Source: Flavivirga rizhaonensis (GTDB lineage Bacteria > Bacteroidota > Bacteroidia > Flavobacteriales > Flavobacteriaceae). Taken from it: 64,000 nt of DNA. The notes beneath the pieces were generated by a model. That model worked only from the letters and a program-made list of their open reading frames with translations. It had not been told where the DNA came from and did no database searches. Made by a program: the position numbers and the translations under genes. The stretch lies in assembly GCF_004791695.1 (NCBI RefSeq), contig NZ_SRSO01000002.1, forward strand, positions 171,355-235,354. Reading direction: 5' to 3'. Positions 25,860 through 34,588 of this stretch are shown one piece after another. Positions within the stretch are counted from its first letter, which is position 1; each line of letters starts with the position of its first letter.

Positions 25860-27068
25860 TTATGTAGTATAAAAAGCTTCAATGAGCTTATTTAATTTGA
25901 TTAGGTTGTCTTCAAAAAGATCATCTTTTGATCTTAGTGAATTAATGTAGTTGATTAATTTTTTAACATCATCTTTTTTCTTACCAGTTTTTGCAGCCAG
26001 CTTTACTATAAATTCATCATTTAAAGTAGATGTGTCTAAATTATAATCTATTCTTATTTTTTCTAAAAAATACGTTATTTTTTTATCAATTAAGTTTTTA
26101 TGATCTTGAGTATCAAAATATAAATTAGATACGGTTTTAACAAAAGCTATGGTGGTATTTTGTAGTGGTTTTATAATTTTTATAATACGCTGCCTACGTT
26201 TGGCATTAAATATCATAAATAAAATACCAAAAATTAAGGCAGTATACCAAGCCCATCTAAACGATAGTTGTTCTAAAAACCAGCTTAGGTTAGATTCTTT
26301 TTCAACCTCACCATCATAGCCTGTTTGTATTTTTGTATACGAATCAAAATACACGTTATTTTCAGGTAAATAAGAGATTAAGCCCTCAACATATTTATAC
26401 CTATCCTCCTTTAAAATGTTATAATTTGTAAAAGCTTTTGGTTCCAGGTGTAAATATATATTCCCATCTCCAAAAGGAACCTGAATAAAATTGGCATGTT
26501 TGTAATCAATTTTAGAATATCCAAGTACATTGAAATTTATGGAATCGAAGCGAGAAAAGTAGTAATCACCTCCGTTTTTATCTATAATGGTACTTTCAAT
26601 GCCTATATATTTTAGAGATTGATGTGAAATACTATCTTCCTTTTCATTTGGAATATAATTAACATCAATATCTAAAGTGTCATGGATTTTTTGAGAAAAA
26701 TAATAATCGGATATAAATAATGTGTTACCAGCGTCTACAAAATTTAATAATTCATCAATAGAATCATTTTCTAAATAATCAGAGTTCCCAATAATTATAT
26801 AACTTCCCTCTGCCACATGCTTGCCATAACCGCCTTCAGAATTAGCACTTAAATAACTACTTGGTTGATGAAAAACCGTTCTAATTTTAAAATCTTTAAA
26901 AAGATTAGATAACTCTTTATAGAATATGCTAAGACCGTAAGGTTCATTACTTTTTTCGTTAAAAGACTCTTCCCAATTAACGGTTTTAGTTCTCTTAACG
27001 CCAATTACTACAGCCGCTGTAATTACCAAAGCAACAATTATAATGAGTATAGGTAAAATTTTCTTCAT
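25860..27068 (-). CDS. DUF4350 domain membrane protein of the MoxR cluster
   Basis: 402 residues. One N-terminal membrane helix (ILPILIIIVALVITAAVVIG), a periplasmic DUF4350 domain with NEPYGLSIFYKELSNLF and GNTLFISDYYFSQKIHD, a second helix (WAWYTALIFGILFMIF) near residue 270, and a helical cytosolic tail. It belongs to the usual Bacteroidota cluster and probably assembles with DUF58 and DUF4129 proteins at the membrane. It starts 1 nt inside the DUF4129 stop codon. Confidence 0.85.
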   Translation of the reverse strand: MKKILPILIIIVALVITAAVVIGVKRTKTVNWEESFNEKSNEPYGLSIFYKELSNLFKDFKIRTVFHQPSSYLSANSEGGYGKHVAEGSYIIIGNSDYLENDSIDELLNFVDAGNTLFISDYYFSQKIHDTLDIDVNYIPNEKEDSISHQSLKYIGIESTIIDKNGGDYYFSRFDSINFNVLGYSKIDYKHANFIQVPFGDGNIYLHLEPKAFTNYNILKEDRYKYVEGLISYLPENNVYFDSYTKIQTGYDGEVEKESNLSWFLEQLSFRWAWYTALIFGILFMIFNAKRRQRIIKIIKPLQNTTIAFVKTVSNLYFDTQDHKNLIDKKITYFLEKIRIDYNLDTSTLNDEFIVKLAAKTGKKKDDVKKLINYINSLRSKDDLFEDNLIKLNKLIEAFYTT

Positions 27069-27793
27069 TATTTTACCAGATTTAAGAGGGTTAAAAAATT
27101 ATTTTTAGCCTTGTTGTACTGCTCTATATTTAATGAGAACTTACCATACCAGATATAGTTATATAAATAAGACGTATAGGCGAATTTGTCACTAAAAGGC
27201 TTTTCGCTTATTTCGTTTAAATACTCACTATTAGTTTTATCGTCTTCAAATTTTATATGATTTTTTAAACTAAGTGTTTTTAAAACTAACAGATAATAAT
27301 ACCTAATAGCTAGTCTGTAATTGTTATCGTTTTCAGCATTTTTTATGAGTGCATGTATGTCTGCATGTTCAATATTTTCTGCCGTTATCTCGTCATAATT
27401 GTTAAGAGATTTATTTTTTCTTGAAGAAAATAAACCTGAACCACCTTCATTTAGTAATATGTAAACCAAATATACAACTGCTATGCCTATGGCTAGATAA
27501 AATAACCAACCAAAAGGTCCAAGGTTTATAGTTATATCCTCTTCACTATTCTTTTCTCGTTGCCTTACTTTTCCGTTTTTGTAATCTTCATATTTACCAG
27601 AACCAGCTTCAGTTTCACGTATTATCTTTCTTCCGTCATAATTGTATTTATTACTAGAATACCTGTCTTTAAAATCTTCGTCAAAATGTCTTATTTGTTC
27701 AGGCTCTTGTAATGTATTAGAGCTAAAAGTAGTTTGATAGCAACAAACCATAATAGACAAAAAAAAGATTATATGTAATCTATTGGATTTCAA
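27068..27793 (-). CDS. DUF4129 domain membrane protein of the MoxR cluster
   Basis: 241 residues. A signal peptide-like N-terminus, a polar segment (about 30-85), a membrane helix (FGWLFYLAIGIAVVYLVYIL), and a C-terminal cytosolic DUF4129 region with NYRLAIRYYYLLVLKTLSLK and YLYNYIWYGKFSLN. DUF4129 is recurrent in MoxR loci. Overlaps of 1 nt with DUF4350 and 4 nt with SpoIIM indicate translational coupling. Confidence 0.85.
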   Translation of the reverse strand: MKSNRLHIIFFLSIMVCCYQTTFSSNTLQEPEQIRHFDEDFKDRYSSNKYNYDGRKIIRETEAGSGKYEDYKNGKVRQREKNSEEDITINLGPFGWLFYLAIGIAVVYLVYILLNEGGSGLFSSRKNKSLNNYDEITAENIEHADIHALIKNAENDNNYRLAIRYYYLLVLKTLSLKNHIKFEDDKTNSEYLNEISEKPFSDKFAYTSYLYNYIWYGKFSLNIEQYNKAKNNFLTLLNLVK

Positions 27794-28779
27794 TTAAGAA
27801 TAGAACTTATGGTTTGGGGTTGAGTAATTTCCTTCTGAATTTTAAAAGGGTAAATTAAATAGTAATAACTAATAATACTTAGTGTTATTAAAATGATACC
27901 AGTAGATAACCAATTAGGCATAATATTAGAATATCGTGTAATGAAACCTTCGAGAAACCCAGCAGAAAAGGTAAATGGGAAGGTGCTTATTAAAATTTTA
28001 ATACCAGTTTTCGCACCTTGTTTAAATGATGTGTATCTGGAATGCGTTGCAGGAAATAAAATACTGGCTCCTAGAATAAGACCAGCAGCAGCTTCAATAA
28101 CTATAGCGAAAATTTCCATAGCACCATGTATCCATATACCACGAACACTTTCCCATAAAACGCCTTTTTCGTAAAAGAAATATTGAAACGATCCCAGCAT
28201 AATACAATTTTTAAACATGATGTACAGTGTGCCTATTCCTAGAAAAACACCTAAAACAAAAGCAATAATACCAACCCGAAGATTGTTTATGGTAATGCCT
28301 ATAAAGCTTCCCCAATTGCTACCACTTTTATAAACGGCTACGGGATCTCCAGCTTCAATATTTTCTATGGACATGTTTACATAGTTATCTCCTAATACCG
28401 AACGTACAAATTCTCCATCATTGGCAGCAGAAATAACACCAATAAAGGTAAAGGCAAAAAAGATGATAAATGCGATGTAAATAAACTTTCGGTATTGATA
28501 ACAAATGAGAGGGACTTCGGTTTTCCAAAACCCAATAATTCTGTTTGTGTCTTCTCGTTTGGTTTTATAAATTTTTTGAAACGCTTTAGCAGCCAACTGA
28601 TTAAGGTAAATAATAACCTTACTCTTAGGGTAATAAGTTTGTGCGTAGGCTAAATCATTTATTAAATGAATGTACTGCGATGCAAGCTCGTCGGGATTTT
28701 CAAAGTCATTATTAAAGACAGCCCTTTCAAAACTTAACCATTTTTCCTTATTTTGCTTAATAAATGAAACTTCCCTCAT
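27790..28779 (-). CDS. SpoIIM-family (stage II sporulation protein M) membrane protein
   Basis: 329 residues with about six membrane helices. The N-terminal cytosolic part (MREVSFIKQNKEKWLSFERA) and the membrane block GSNWGSFIGITINNLRVGIIAFVLG, then WIHGAMEIFAIVIEAAAGL, are the SpoIIM/DUF95 pattern. In non-sporulating Bacteroidota it is part of the MoxR cluster, with unknown function. The start codon is only 24 nt from that of the divergent RDD gene, and a promoter box for RDD overlaps it. Confidence 0.88.
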   Translation of the reverse strand: MREVSFIKQNKEKWLSFERAVFNNDFENPDELASQYIHLINDLAYAQTYYPKSKVIIYLNQLAAKAFQKIYKTKREDTNRIIGFWKTEVPLICYQYRKFIYIAFIIFFAFTFIGVISAANDGEFVRSVLGDNYVNMSIENIEAGDPVAVYKSGSNWGSFIGITINNLRVGIIAFVLGVFLGIGTLYIMFKNCIMLGSFQYFFYEKGVLWESVRGIWIHGAMEIFAIVIEAAAGLILGASILFPATHSRYTSFKQGAKTGIKILISTFPFTFSAGFLEGFITRYSNIMPNWLSTGIILITLSIISYYYLIYPFKIQKEITQPQTISSILN

Positions 28780-28786
28780 ATATTTG
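28779..28786 (+). promoter_or_regulatory. Candidate -7 box for the RDD gene, overlapping the SpoIIM start codon
   Basis: TATATTTG matches TAnnTTTG. Its first base is the first base of the SpoIIM start codon on the other strand (28777-28779). A TTTG at 28752-28755, inside SpoIIM, could be the -33 box, 23 nt away. The RDD ATG is at 28804. Confidence 0.5.
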
Positions 28787-28803
28787 ATAAATTAAAATAT
28801 AAA

Positions 28804-29523
28804 ATGTCAGAGTTACAAATTAACACGACCCAAAATGTAAAAATAACGTTTAATGCTGCAGGTGGAGGAGAAAGATTGCTAGCATTCGTACTTGATATGG
28901 TCATTAAAATTGGATATTTACTAATTTTAAATAAAATATTTGGCGTCTTTGAGGGCATGGATGAATGGTCTCAAATTGGTATTAATACGATTTTGAGTTT
29001 TCCTGTGATGTTTTATACCTTAGCTTTAGAGTCTTTTTTTCAAGGACAAACCATAGGCAAACGGGCTCTTAAAATTAGGGTTGTTAAAATTGATGGTTAC
29101 CAAGCATCATTGTCTGATTATGTAGTACGTTGGTTTTTTAGAATTGTAGATGTTTATATTTTTGGACTGGGTTTTTTCGTGATGTTGTCTAATAAAAAGA
29201 CGCAAAGGTTAGGGGATATGGCTGCAGGAACCGCAGTAATAGCATTAAAAGATAGTGTGAATATTAGTCATACCATTTTAGAAAATTTAAAACAAGATTA
29301 TAAACCAACGTATCCTAATGTTATTAGATTGTCTGATAATGATGCACGTATTATAAAAGATACATTTATTACGGCAAAAGCAGCAAATGATTATCAAACA
29401 TTAATAAAGCTAAGAACGAAAATAGTCGAAGTAGTAGGGATAAAGGATGTGAAACAAAAAACAAATACCCAATTTATTGATGTTATTTTAAAAGATTATA
29501 ATTTTTATACTCAAGACATGTAA
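28804..29523 (+). CDS. RDD-family membrane protein
   Basis: 239 residues. The RDD domain (about 15-150) has FNAAGGGERLLAFVLDMVIK, then TIGKRALKIRVVKIDGYQAS and RRLGDMAAGT-like QRLGDMAAGTAVIA, spread over three to four helices. The last 75 residues are cytosolic. RDD genes flank MoxR/SpoIIM clusters in Bacteroidota, so it likely belongs functionally with the divergent operon. The family is sometimes linked to ion transport; the role here is unknown. Confidence 0.9.
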   Translation: MSELQINTTQNVKITFNAAGGGERLLAFVLDMVIKIGYLLILNKIFGVFEGMDEWSQIGINTILSFPVMFYTLALESFFQGQTIGKRALKIRVVKIDGYQASLSDYVVRWFFRIVDVYIFGLGFFVMLSNKKTQRLGDMAAGTAVIALKDSVNISHTILENLKQDYKPTYPNVIRLSDNDARIIKDTFITAKAANDYQTLIKLRTKIVEVVGIKDVKQKTNTQFIDVILKDYNFYTQDM

Positions 29524-29529
29524 GCAGAG

Positions 29530-29992
29530 AACCAATTTTTCTTTTTAGAAAAATTGTGTGAATCGCTTACCCTGAGCGCAGACGAAGGGTCTCAAGCAAA
29601 GAGTGGGTTTATGTTGGGAACCAATTTTTCTTTTTAGAAAAATTGTGTGAATCGCTTGCCCTGAGCGCAGACGAAGGGTCTCAAGCAAAGAGCGGGTTTA
29701 TGTTGAGAACCAATTTTTCTTTTTAGAAAAATTGTGTGAATCGCTTACCCTGAGCGCAGACGAAGGGTCTCAAGCAAAGAGTGGGTTTATGTTGGGAACC
29801 AATTTTTCTTTTTAGAAAAATTGTGTGAATCGCTTGCCCTGAGCGCAGACGAAGGGTCTCAAGCAAAGAGCGGGTTTATGTTGAGAACCAATTTTTCTTT
29901 TTAGAAAAATTGTGTGAATCGCTTACCCTGAGCGCAGACGAAGGGTCTCAAGCAAAGAGCGGGTTTATGTTGGAACCAATTTTTCTTTTTAG
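29530..29992. repeat. Tandem array: five 89-bp units plus a partial sixth, in alternating A/B types
   Basis: Unit starts at 29530, 29619, 29708, 29797, 29886 and 29974 (the last a 19-nt stub). Units 1 and 3 share one set of variants (cgcttaCC, gagTggg, gttGGG) and units 2 and 4 another (cgcttgCC, gagCggg, gttGAG), so the array is a duplicated 178-bp dimer. Unit 5 is mixed and one base short. Each unit holds a 10-bp hairpin (CAATTTTTCT, loop TTTT) and a second dyad around ACCCT/AGGGT. Confidence 0.95.
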
Positions 29993-30071
29993 GCGTTACC
30001 TGAAGGTCGGGCTTTACACTATATCTTTTTTTGTGCCTTAAAAAAAGGATGCCGCTTCAATCCCTAACGCT
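29992..30071. repeat. 80-bp element with GCGTTA/TAACGC ends
   Basis: Starts ggcgttacc and ends ccctaacgct. In between, a T-rich stretch and an A-rich stretch (tttttttgtgcc, ttaaaaaaagg) can pair, so it may fold as one hairpin. Similar palindromic elements are familiar in flavobacterial intergenic DNA. The terminal orientation is opposite to integron attC core sites. Confidence 0.5.
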
Positions 30072-30132
30072 CCATGTATAACTATTAATAATATGGAGAA
30101 CGATTAACAACTTTTAAAACCGAATTAAAAAT

Positions 30133-30735
30133 ATGTTTTATACCATAGATATTTTAGGAACCATTGCTTTTGCCATTTCTGGCGTATTGGTGGCAATCAA
30201 TAAAAAAATGGATTTATTCGGAATTCTGATTATTGGATTTGTTACAGCAGTTGGAGGCGGTACGCTTCGGGATTTACTTATAGGTAACACACCTGTAAGT
30301 TGGATGAAAGACATTACATTTACCTATGTTATTATTGCATCTGCAGTTTTTGCAATACTTTTTAGAAGTAAAATCAACTATTTAAGAACCTCACTGTTTT
30401 TATTTGATACAATTGGTATAGGCCTATACACTTTAGTAGGAATAGAAAAAGGATTGAATGCAGGGCTACACCCAATTATTTGTATTGCTTTAGGAACTAT
30501 GACTGCTAGTTTTGGAGGCGTTATACGGGATATTTTATGTAATGAAATCCCTGTTATTTTTAGAAAAGAAATTTATGCTACCGCTTGTATACTTGGAGGA
30601 ATTACCTATTTTTTACTAAGTAAGTTACCAATAGATAACAATATCGTTTTTATAATAGCAGGAATAGTTGTAATTGTAGTTAGGTTATTAGCAGTAAAGT
30701 TTAAAATTGCACTACCAACAGTTTATAAAGATTAA
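30133..30735 (+). CDS. TRIC-type (UPF0126, YicG/YadS) cation channel family protein
   Basis: 200 residues, seven membrane helices arranged as two homologous triplets. Repeat 1 has FAISGVLVAINKKMDLFGIL and VTAVGGGTLRDLLIG; repeat 2 has TMTASFGGVIRDILCNEIP. The GGG-T-RD glycine motif in each half is the signature of the family, whose structures show trimeric intracellular cation (TRIC)-like channels. Physiological role in bacteria is not settled. Confidence 0.92.
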   Translation: MFYTIDILGTIAFAISGVLVAINKKMDLFGILIIGFVTAVGGGTLRDLLIGNTPVSWMKDITFTYVIIASAVFAILFRSKINYLRTSLFLFDTIGIGLYTLVGIEKGLNAGLHPIICIALGTMTASFGGVIRDILCNEIPVIFRKEIYATACILGGITYFLLSKLPIDNNIVFIIAGIVVIVVRLLAVKFKIALPTVYKD

Positions 30736-30870
30736 TATACTAAGTTCTGGTATTTAATTTTTGAAAGTAATCAATGGAGGTGAATTATCAAGTAAAAAGT
30801 TAAATTAAAAAATGGTACGTTCCCAAAAAACATAATCCATTAAAGCTTAAATTGTATCAGATTAAAAGAT

Positions 30871-31032
30871 TTATATATCAACTTTGTTCTTCTCTTTGAA
30901 ACTTTTATAATCTCTTATGTAGCAATATGTAAAGTGAATAATAAAGGCAAAAGCTATAAATGCTATGTAAATAATGAACATCATGACAAGTAAAGTAGAT
31001 AGTTTTTGAAAAGATGTAGGTATAATTTCCAT
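30871..31032 (-). CDS. Possible small single-span membrane protein
   Basis: 53 codons from ATG (31030-31032) to TAA (30871-30873). The sequence begins MEIIPTSFQKLSTLLVMMFI; a hydrophobic helix over about residues 13-37 is followed by a basic tail (YIRDYKSFKEKNK), so a type II or N-out membrane microprotein is plausible. No family is recognised. No strong ribosome-binding site is visible, so this could be chance. Confidence 0.4.
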   Translation of the reverse strand: MEIIPTSFQKLSTLLVMMFIIYIAFIAFAFIIHFTYCYIRDYKSFKEKNKVDI

Positions 31033-31368
31033 TGGTCAGTTTTTAATTAATAAAATTTTGATAAAACTATTTTAAAAAAGTGAATGGATCTATTTCAATT
31101 ATATGAACGGTCTGTATAATTTTGCAAGCGGGCTATTAACCCAATGAACGTTAATAATTATTATAAAAATAAGTAAAACCTTTATTAAAAAATGTAACTA
31201 TTATATAAGGTTAGAGAGATATATGGCTTGTATCTAAGACGATTCTATTAAATTTATCAAGTAATATGGTTAACACTGTATTTTGAGGGTATTTGGTCTA
31301 TTTATTTAATTTTTTGGACACATCACAATATTTATGACCAAGCTAAAAGTTTATCTTAGCAATAAATA

Positions 31369-31394
31369 ATACCATTTCTAATCAGAAACGGTAT
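31369..31394 (+). promoter_or_regulatory. Hairpin in the leader of the large histidine kinase gene
   Basis: ATACCATTTCT (31369-31379) pairs with AGAAACGGTAT (31384-31394) at 10 of 11 positions with a 4-nt loop, 40 nt before the ATG. There is no T run, so it is not a terminator; it could be an operator dyad or a leader structure. Confidence 0.35.
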
Positions 31395-31434
31395 AAATCT
31401 ATACAATCACCTTTTAAACGGACTGCTTTGAATA

Positions 31435-34400
31435 ATGAAACTTCCCTTTTTTATATATTATTTAATTTTCAGCACTTTATTTTATGGGCAGGAATATACG
31501 ATAAGAGATATTAGTATTAATACCAATGGAGAAACCCCCAAAATTAGAAATAAAATGGGGATAGACCATCATGGATTTCTGTGGTATTCTACCAATAATG
31601 GTTTGATAAAGGATTTTGAAACCCACGCCATCCTTTCTTCTTTTTTAGAGAAAAATAAAAAAAATCCACCCAAAATAATACATGTAATTTTTTTTGACAG
31701 CTGGAGTAGGGTATGGGTGTGTACCGATACTGGGGTTTTTGTATCGAATGAAAGCTTAGATAAAAGTTTTGATAAGATAAACTTCAAACAGCTTTTAAAG
31801 GGAGAGGAATTTTCGGTAAATAACTTTATTGAGGATTGCAATGGAAATGTATGGATGGCTACTGTTGACAACCAGATTTTGAAAGCGGATCGTTCTTTCT
31901 CAATTGAAAAATATCAAATTCCTGAAATAGCCCCAAAATATATAGATACTGCCTATTTTATGAGGAATTTTTTGATTTTTGAAAGTGTGATCGACTGCAA
32001 TAAAATCTTGAGCAGGCAAGGTCGTAAACTATTTATCCTTGAAAATGGAAAAATCAATTTAATCGCAGATTTTACCGCTACAATAAATTATAAGAAGCAA
32101 GAGTATTTTAATCCCGAATGGGAATTTAATGGTGGTGATGGTTTACTCATTACAAATGATGGTGCCATTTTTCCTAAATCTAAAGAAACACATTATACAT
32201 ATAAAGGAGACGTTTATGGAGTTAATTTTATAAAAGATTTAGATATACAGATAATCAATCTCCCTTTACAAGAGATGATTACCATTACCAAAGACAAAAA
32301 TCCCATATTAAAGAGCTATGCCGATTTAATAGGTATTGATGACTTTGGGAAAAAATTATGCTTCTATAAAATGGAGGAAATAAACAAGAGTTTTCACCTA
32401 AAAAAAACACATGAAATTCCATTTTCTTATGCGATCGACGATGTTGTAATTGATAAAAATGATATTATCTATGTAAGTAGTTATAATCGAATTAGTAAAA
32501 TAAGGTTTAGAAAGAGTGGTTTCCATAAAATTCTTTATAATTTTAAGAAACGAAATGTAAGTACAAGAGGGTTTTTGGAATTACCAAATGAAGATATCCT
32601 CATAGCTAGTTATTCAGGAATATTTAAACTTTCTAATAATAATAATAATAATGGTGACGTCGATGTACCAAAGAATGTTTTTCCGTCGTTAAATTACATC
32701 AGATCGTTTTTAAAAACCAGCGATTCTACAACATGGTGTATAGGCGAGAATAAAAAGCTTACAAAAATAAATTTTCTTGAAGATAAGATTCTTGAACACC
32801 ATGTTTTTGATACGCATTGGAAATTAGGTAATTTACAATACTATGATATCCTAAAACATACAGACTCTACCTTTTTAATTGCCAGTAATTTTGGCCTTCA
32901 AGAGTTTAATACTAAGCAAAAAAAATTCAAAGAATTATCGATACTTCCAGTTAACAATAATCAGGAAGTTTTTGTAAGAGACCTTCATAAAACAGAAGAT
33001 AAACTCTACATTTCTACAGACAGGAACGGACTATTTATAAAGGATCTAAAAACAGGAACGTTTTTAACTCTTAAAAAAGATGATGGGAACAGTACATTAG
33101 ATTTCCCTACCAATAAAGTTTATATGATTTTTCTGGATCAACAAGAAAACTTATGGTTGGCTACAGATGTGGGAGCAATTTGTGTAGACAAAGATTTTAA
33201 AAAAATGCTGACTATAGATAGAACATTTGGTCTTACTAATTCGAATGTGGTTGGGATTCTGGAGGATGCTAGTGGAAATATGTGGTTTAGTACCTATGGA
33301 GGTCTTTTCAAATATGATAAAAAGACTAACAAGGTTGTTTCGTTTTTTGTGGAAGATGGGCTAACCTTTAATGATTTTAACCAAAGCTCATACTTCAGGT
33401 CATCAAAAAATAAAATGTATTTTGGAGGGATTAATGGCATCATAGCATTTGATAGCATAAATGGCGGCTCTGTGCCCGAAGAAATTAAAATATTCCCTAC
33501 TAAGTTTGAATACTATGACCATGATAAAGAAAAAGAGGTAAGAATAGATGTGTTGAATGAAGCGGGGTATAGTTTCAATTTACCTTACAATAGAAATTCG
33601 CTTTCAATTTCATATACTATTAACGATTGTTTTAATACAGAAAACAATCGGTATTTATATAGGTTAGATGGATTTACAGATGATTGGATAAACCTGGGTA
33701 ATCAAACTACGTTAAAATTGTTGTCAATACCCCCTGGGAATTATGTTTTGAGAGTTAAAGGGTTGAATTCGGCAGGATTAGAATCATTCAATGAGTTGCT
33801 TTACAAGGTGCATGTATCGAAGGTTTTTTATAAACGACCTTGGGTTCAAGCTATTGTAGTGCTATTATTTCTTGGATTATTTAGTTATGGTATATTAAAC
33901 CGTACGCTTAAACAACGAAAAAAATATCGATTACACTTGGCCATGGTTGAGTTGGAGCGAAAATCATTAAGAACTCAAATGCATCCACATTTTATGTTTA
34001 ACATGTTAAATATGGTAAGGAGAAAGGTAAGAGATAAGAAATTGTCCGAATTGGAAAATCATATATCTGCTTTTTCAAGCCTTATGCGGCTTACTTTAGA
34101 TATAACAAGAAATGATAATATTCTTCTCTCAAAAGAAATACAATATATTAAGAATTATATAATACTAATTAATGCTGAAGGGGGAAATAAAATTGTTTTT
34201 GCCATTCAATGTGAACCAAAAATTAATATTAATAAGATTTTTATTCCTTCCATGATTTTGCAACCTATAATAGAGAATTGCATTTTACATGCTTTTCCGA
34301 TAGAGCAAAAAGATAAACTCATCATTTTGAAAATTGAAAAGTCTATTCGAACAAAGCAATTGATCTTGACAATAAAGGATAATGGTTTAGGAATTTCCAA

Positions 34401-34581
34401 TATTGAAAATAGGGGAGAAACGAATCAAGAACATCAACCCTACGCAACACAAATATTGTATGAAAGGTTAAAACTTATGAACCAAACAACTAAAAGAAAA
34501 TTTGGCTATGAAATTATAACCGAAGATTTAAAGAATGAAGGAAAAAGGGGCACACGAGTTACTATTAAAATTCCTTATTAG
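31435..34581 (+). CDS. Two-component propeller sensor histidine kinase, LytS-like catalytic module
   Basis: 1048 residues. A signal peptide is followed by an N-terminal propeller of Reg_prop blades (for example DHHGFLWYSTNNGL, EDCNGNVWMATV, DQQENLWLATDVGA and DASGNMWFSTYGGLFKYD). A Y_Y_Y domain lies near 735-790 (RYLYRLDGFTDDWINLG), a membrane helix near 803-825, and a His_kinase H-box QMHPHFMFNMLNMV with H850 or H852 at the phosphorylation region. The HATPase has LQPIIENCILHAF and DNGLGIS. The sensor faces the periplasm. The facing LytTR regulator (34589-35350) is the obvious partner, although it is encoded convergently. It may sense glycans or surface status. Confidence 0.88.
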   Translation: MKLPFFIYYLIFSTLFYGQEYTIRDISINTNGETPKIRNKMGIDHHGFLWYSTNNGLIKDFETHAILSSFLEKNKKNPPKIIHVIFFDSWSRVWVCTDTGVFVSNESLDKSFDKINFKQLLKGEEFSVNNFIEDCNGNVWMATVDNQILKADRSFSIEKYQIPEIAPKYIDTAYFMRNFLIFESVIDCNKILSRQGRKLFILENGKINLIADFTATINYKKQEYFNPEWEFNGGDGLLITNDGAIFPKSKETHYTYKGDVYGVNFIKDLDIQIINLPLQEMITITKDKNPILKSYADLIGIDDFGKKLCFYKMEEINKSFHLKKTHEIPFSYAIDDVVIDKNDIIYVSSYNRISKIRFRKSGFHKILYNFKKRNVSTRGFLELPNEDILIASYSGIFKLSNNNNNNGDVDVPKNVFPSLNYIRSFLKTSDSTTWCIGENKKLTKINFLEDKILEHHVFDTHWKLGNLQYYDILKHTDSTFLIASNFGLQEFNTKQKKFKELSILPVNNNQEVFVRDLHKTEDKLYISTDRNGLFIKDLKTGTFLTLKKDDGNSTLDFPTNKVYMIFLDQQENLWLATDVGAICVDKDFKKMLTIDRTFGLTNSNVVGILEDASGNMWFSTYGGLFKYDKKTNKVVSFFVEDGLTFNDFNQSSYFRSSKNKMYFGGINGIIAFDSINGGSVPEEIKIFPTKFEYYDHDKEKEVRIDVLNEAGYSFNLPYNRNSLSISYTINDCFNTENNRYLYRLDGFTDDWINLGNQTTLKLLSIPPGNYVLRVKGLNSAGLESFNELLYKVHVSKVFYKRPWVQAIVVLLFLGLFSYGILNRTLKQRKKYRLHLAMVELERKSLRTQMHPHFMFNMLNMVRRKVRDKKLSELENHISAFSSLMRLTLDITRNDNILLSKEIQYIKNYIILINAEGGNKIVFAIQCEPKININKIFIPSMILQPIIENCILHAFPIEQKDKLIILKIEKSIRTKQLILTIKDNGLGISNIENRGETNQEHQPYATQILYERLKLMNQTTKRKFGYEIITEDLKNEGKRGTRVTIKIPY

Positions 34582-34588
34582 TTGCCTT

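Larger units (their letters stand above)
29524..30132. other. Gene-free repeat region
   Basis: 609 bases between the RDD and TRIC-type genes, filled by a tandem 89-bp array (29530-29992) and an adjoining element with GCGTTA/TAACGC ends (29992-30071). No ORF is convincing. Confidence 0.8.
30736..31434. other. Interval with one possible small gene and a hairpin
   Basis: 699 bases between the TRIC-type gene and the large histidine kinase. It holds a possible 53-codon minus-strand gene (30871-31032) and a hairpin 40 nt upstream of the kinase start (31369-31394). The rest shows nothing I can name. Confidence 0.55.

Noticed and set aside
29530..29992. CRISPR array
   Set aside because: The 89-bp units are contiguous with no variable spacers, and no cas gene is present.
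29992..30071. Integron attC site
   Set aside because: The GCGTTA...TAACGC ends have the opposite arrangement to attC core sites (AAC left, GTT right) and no integrase or cassette array is seen.
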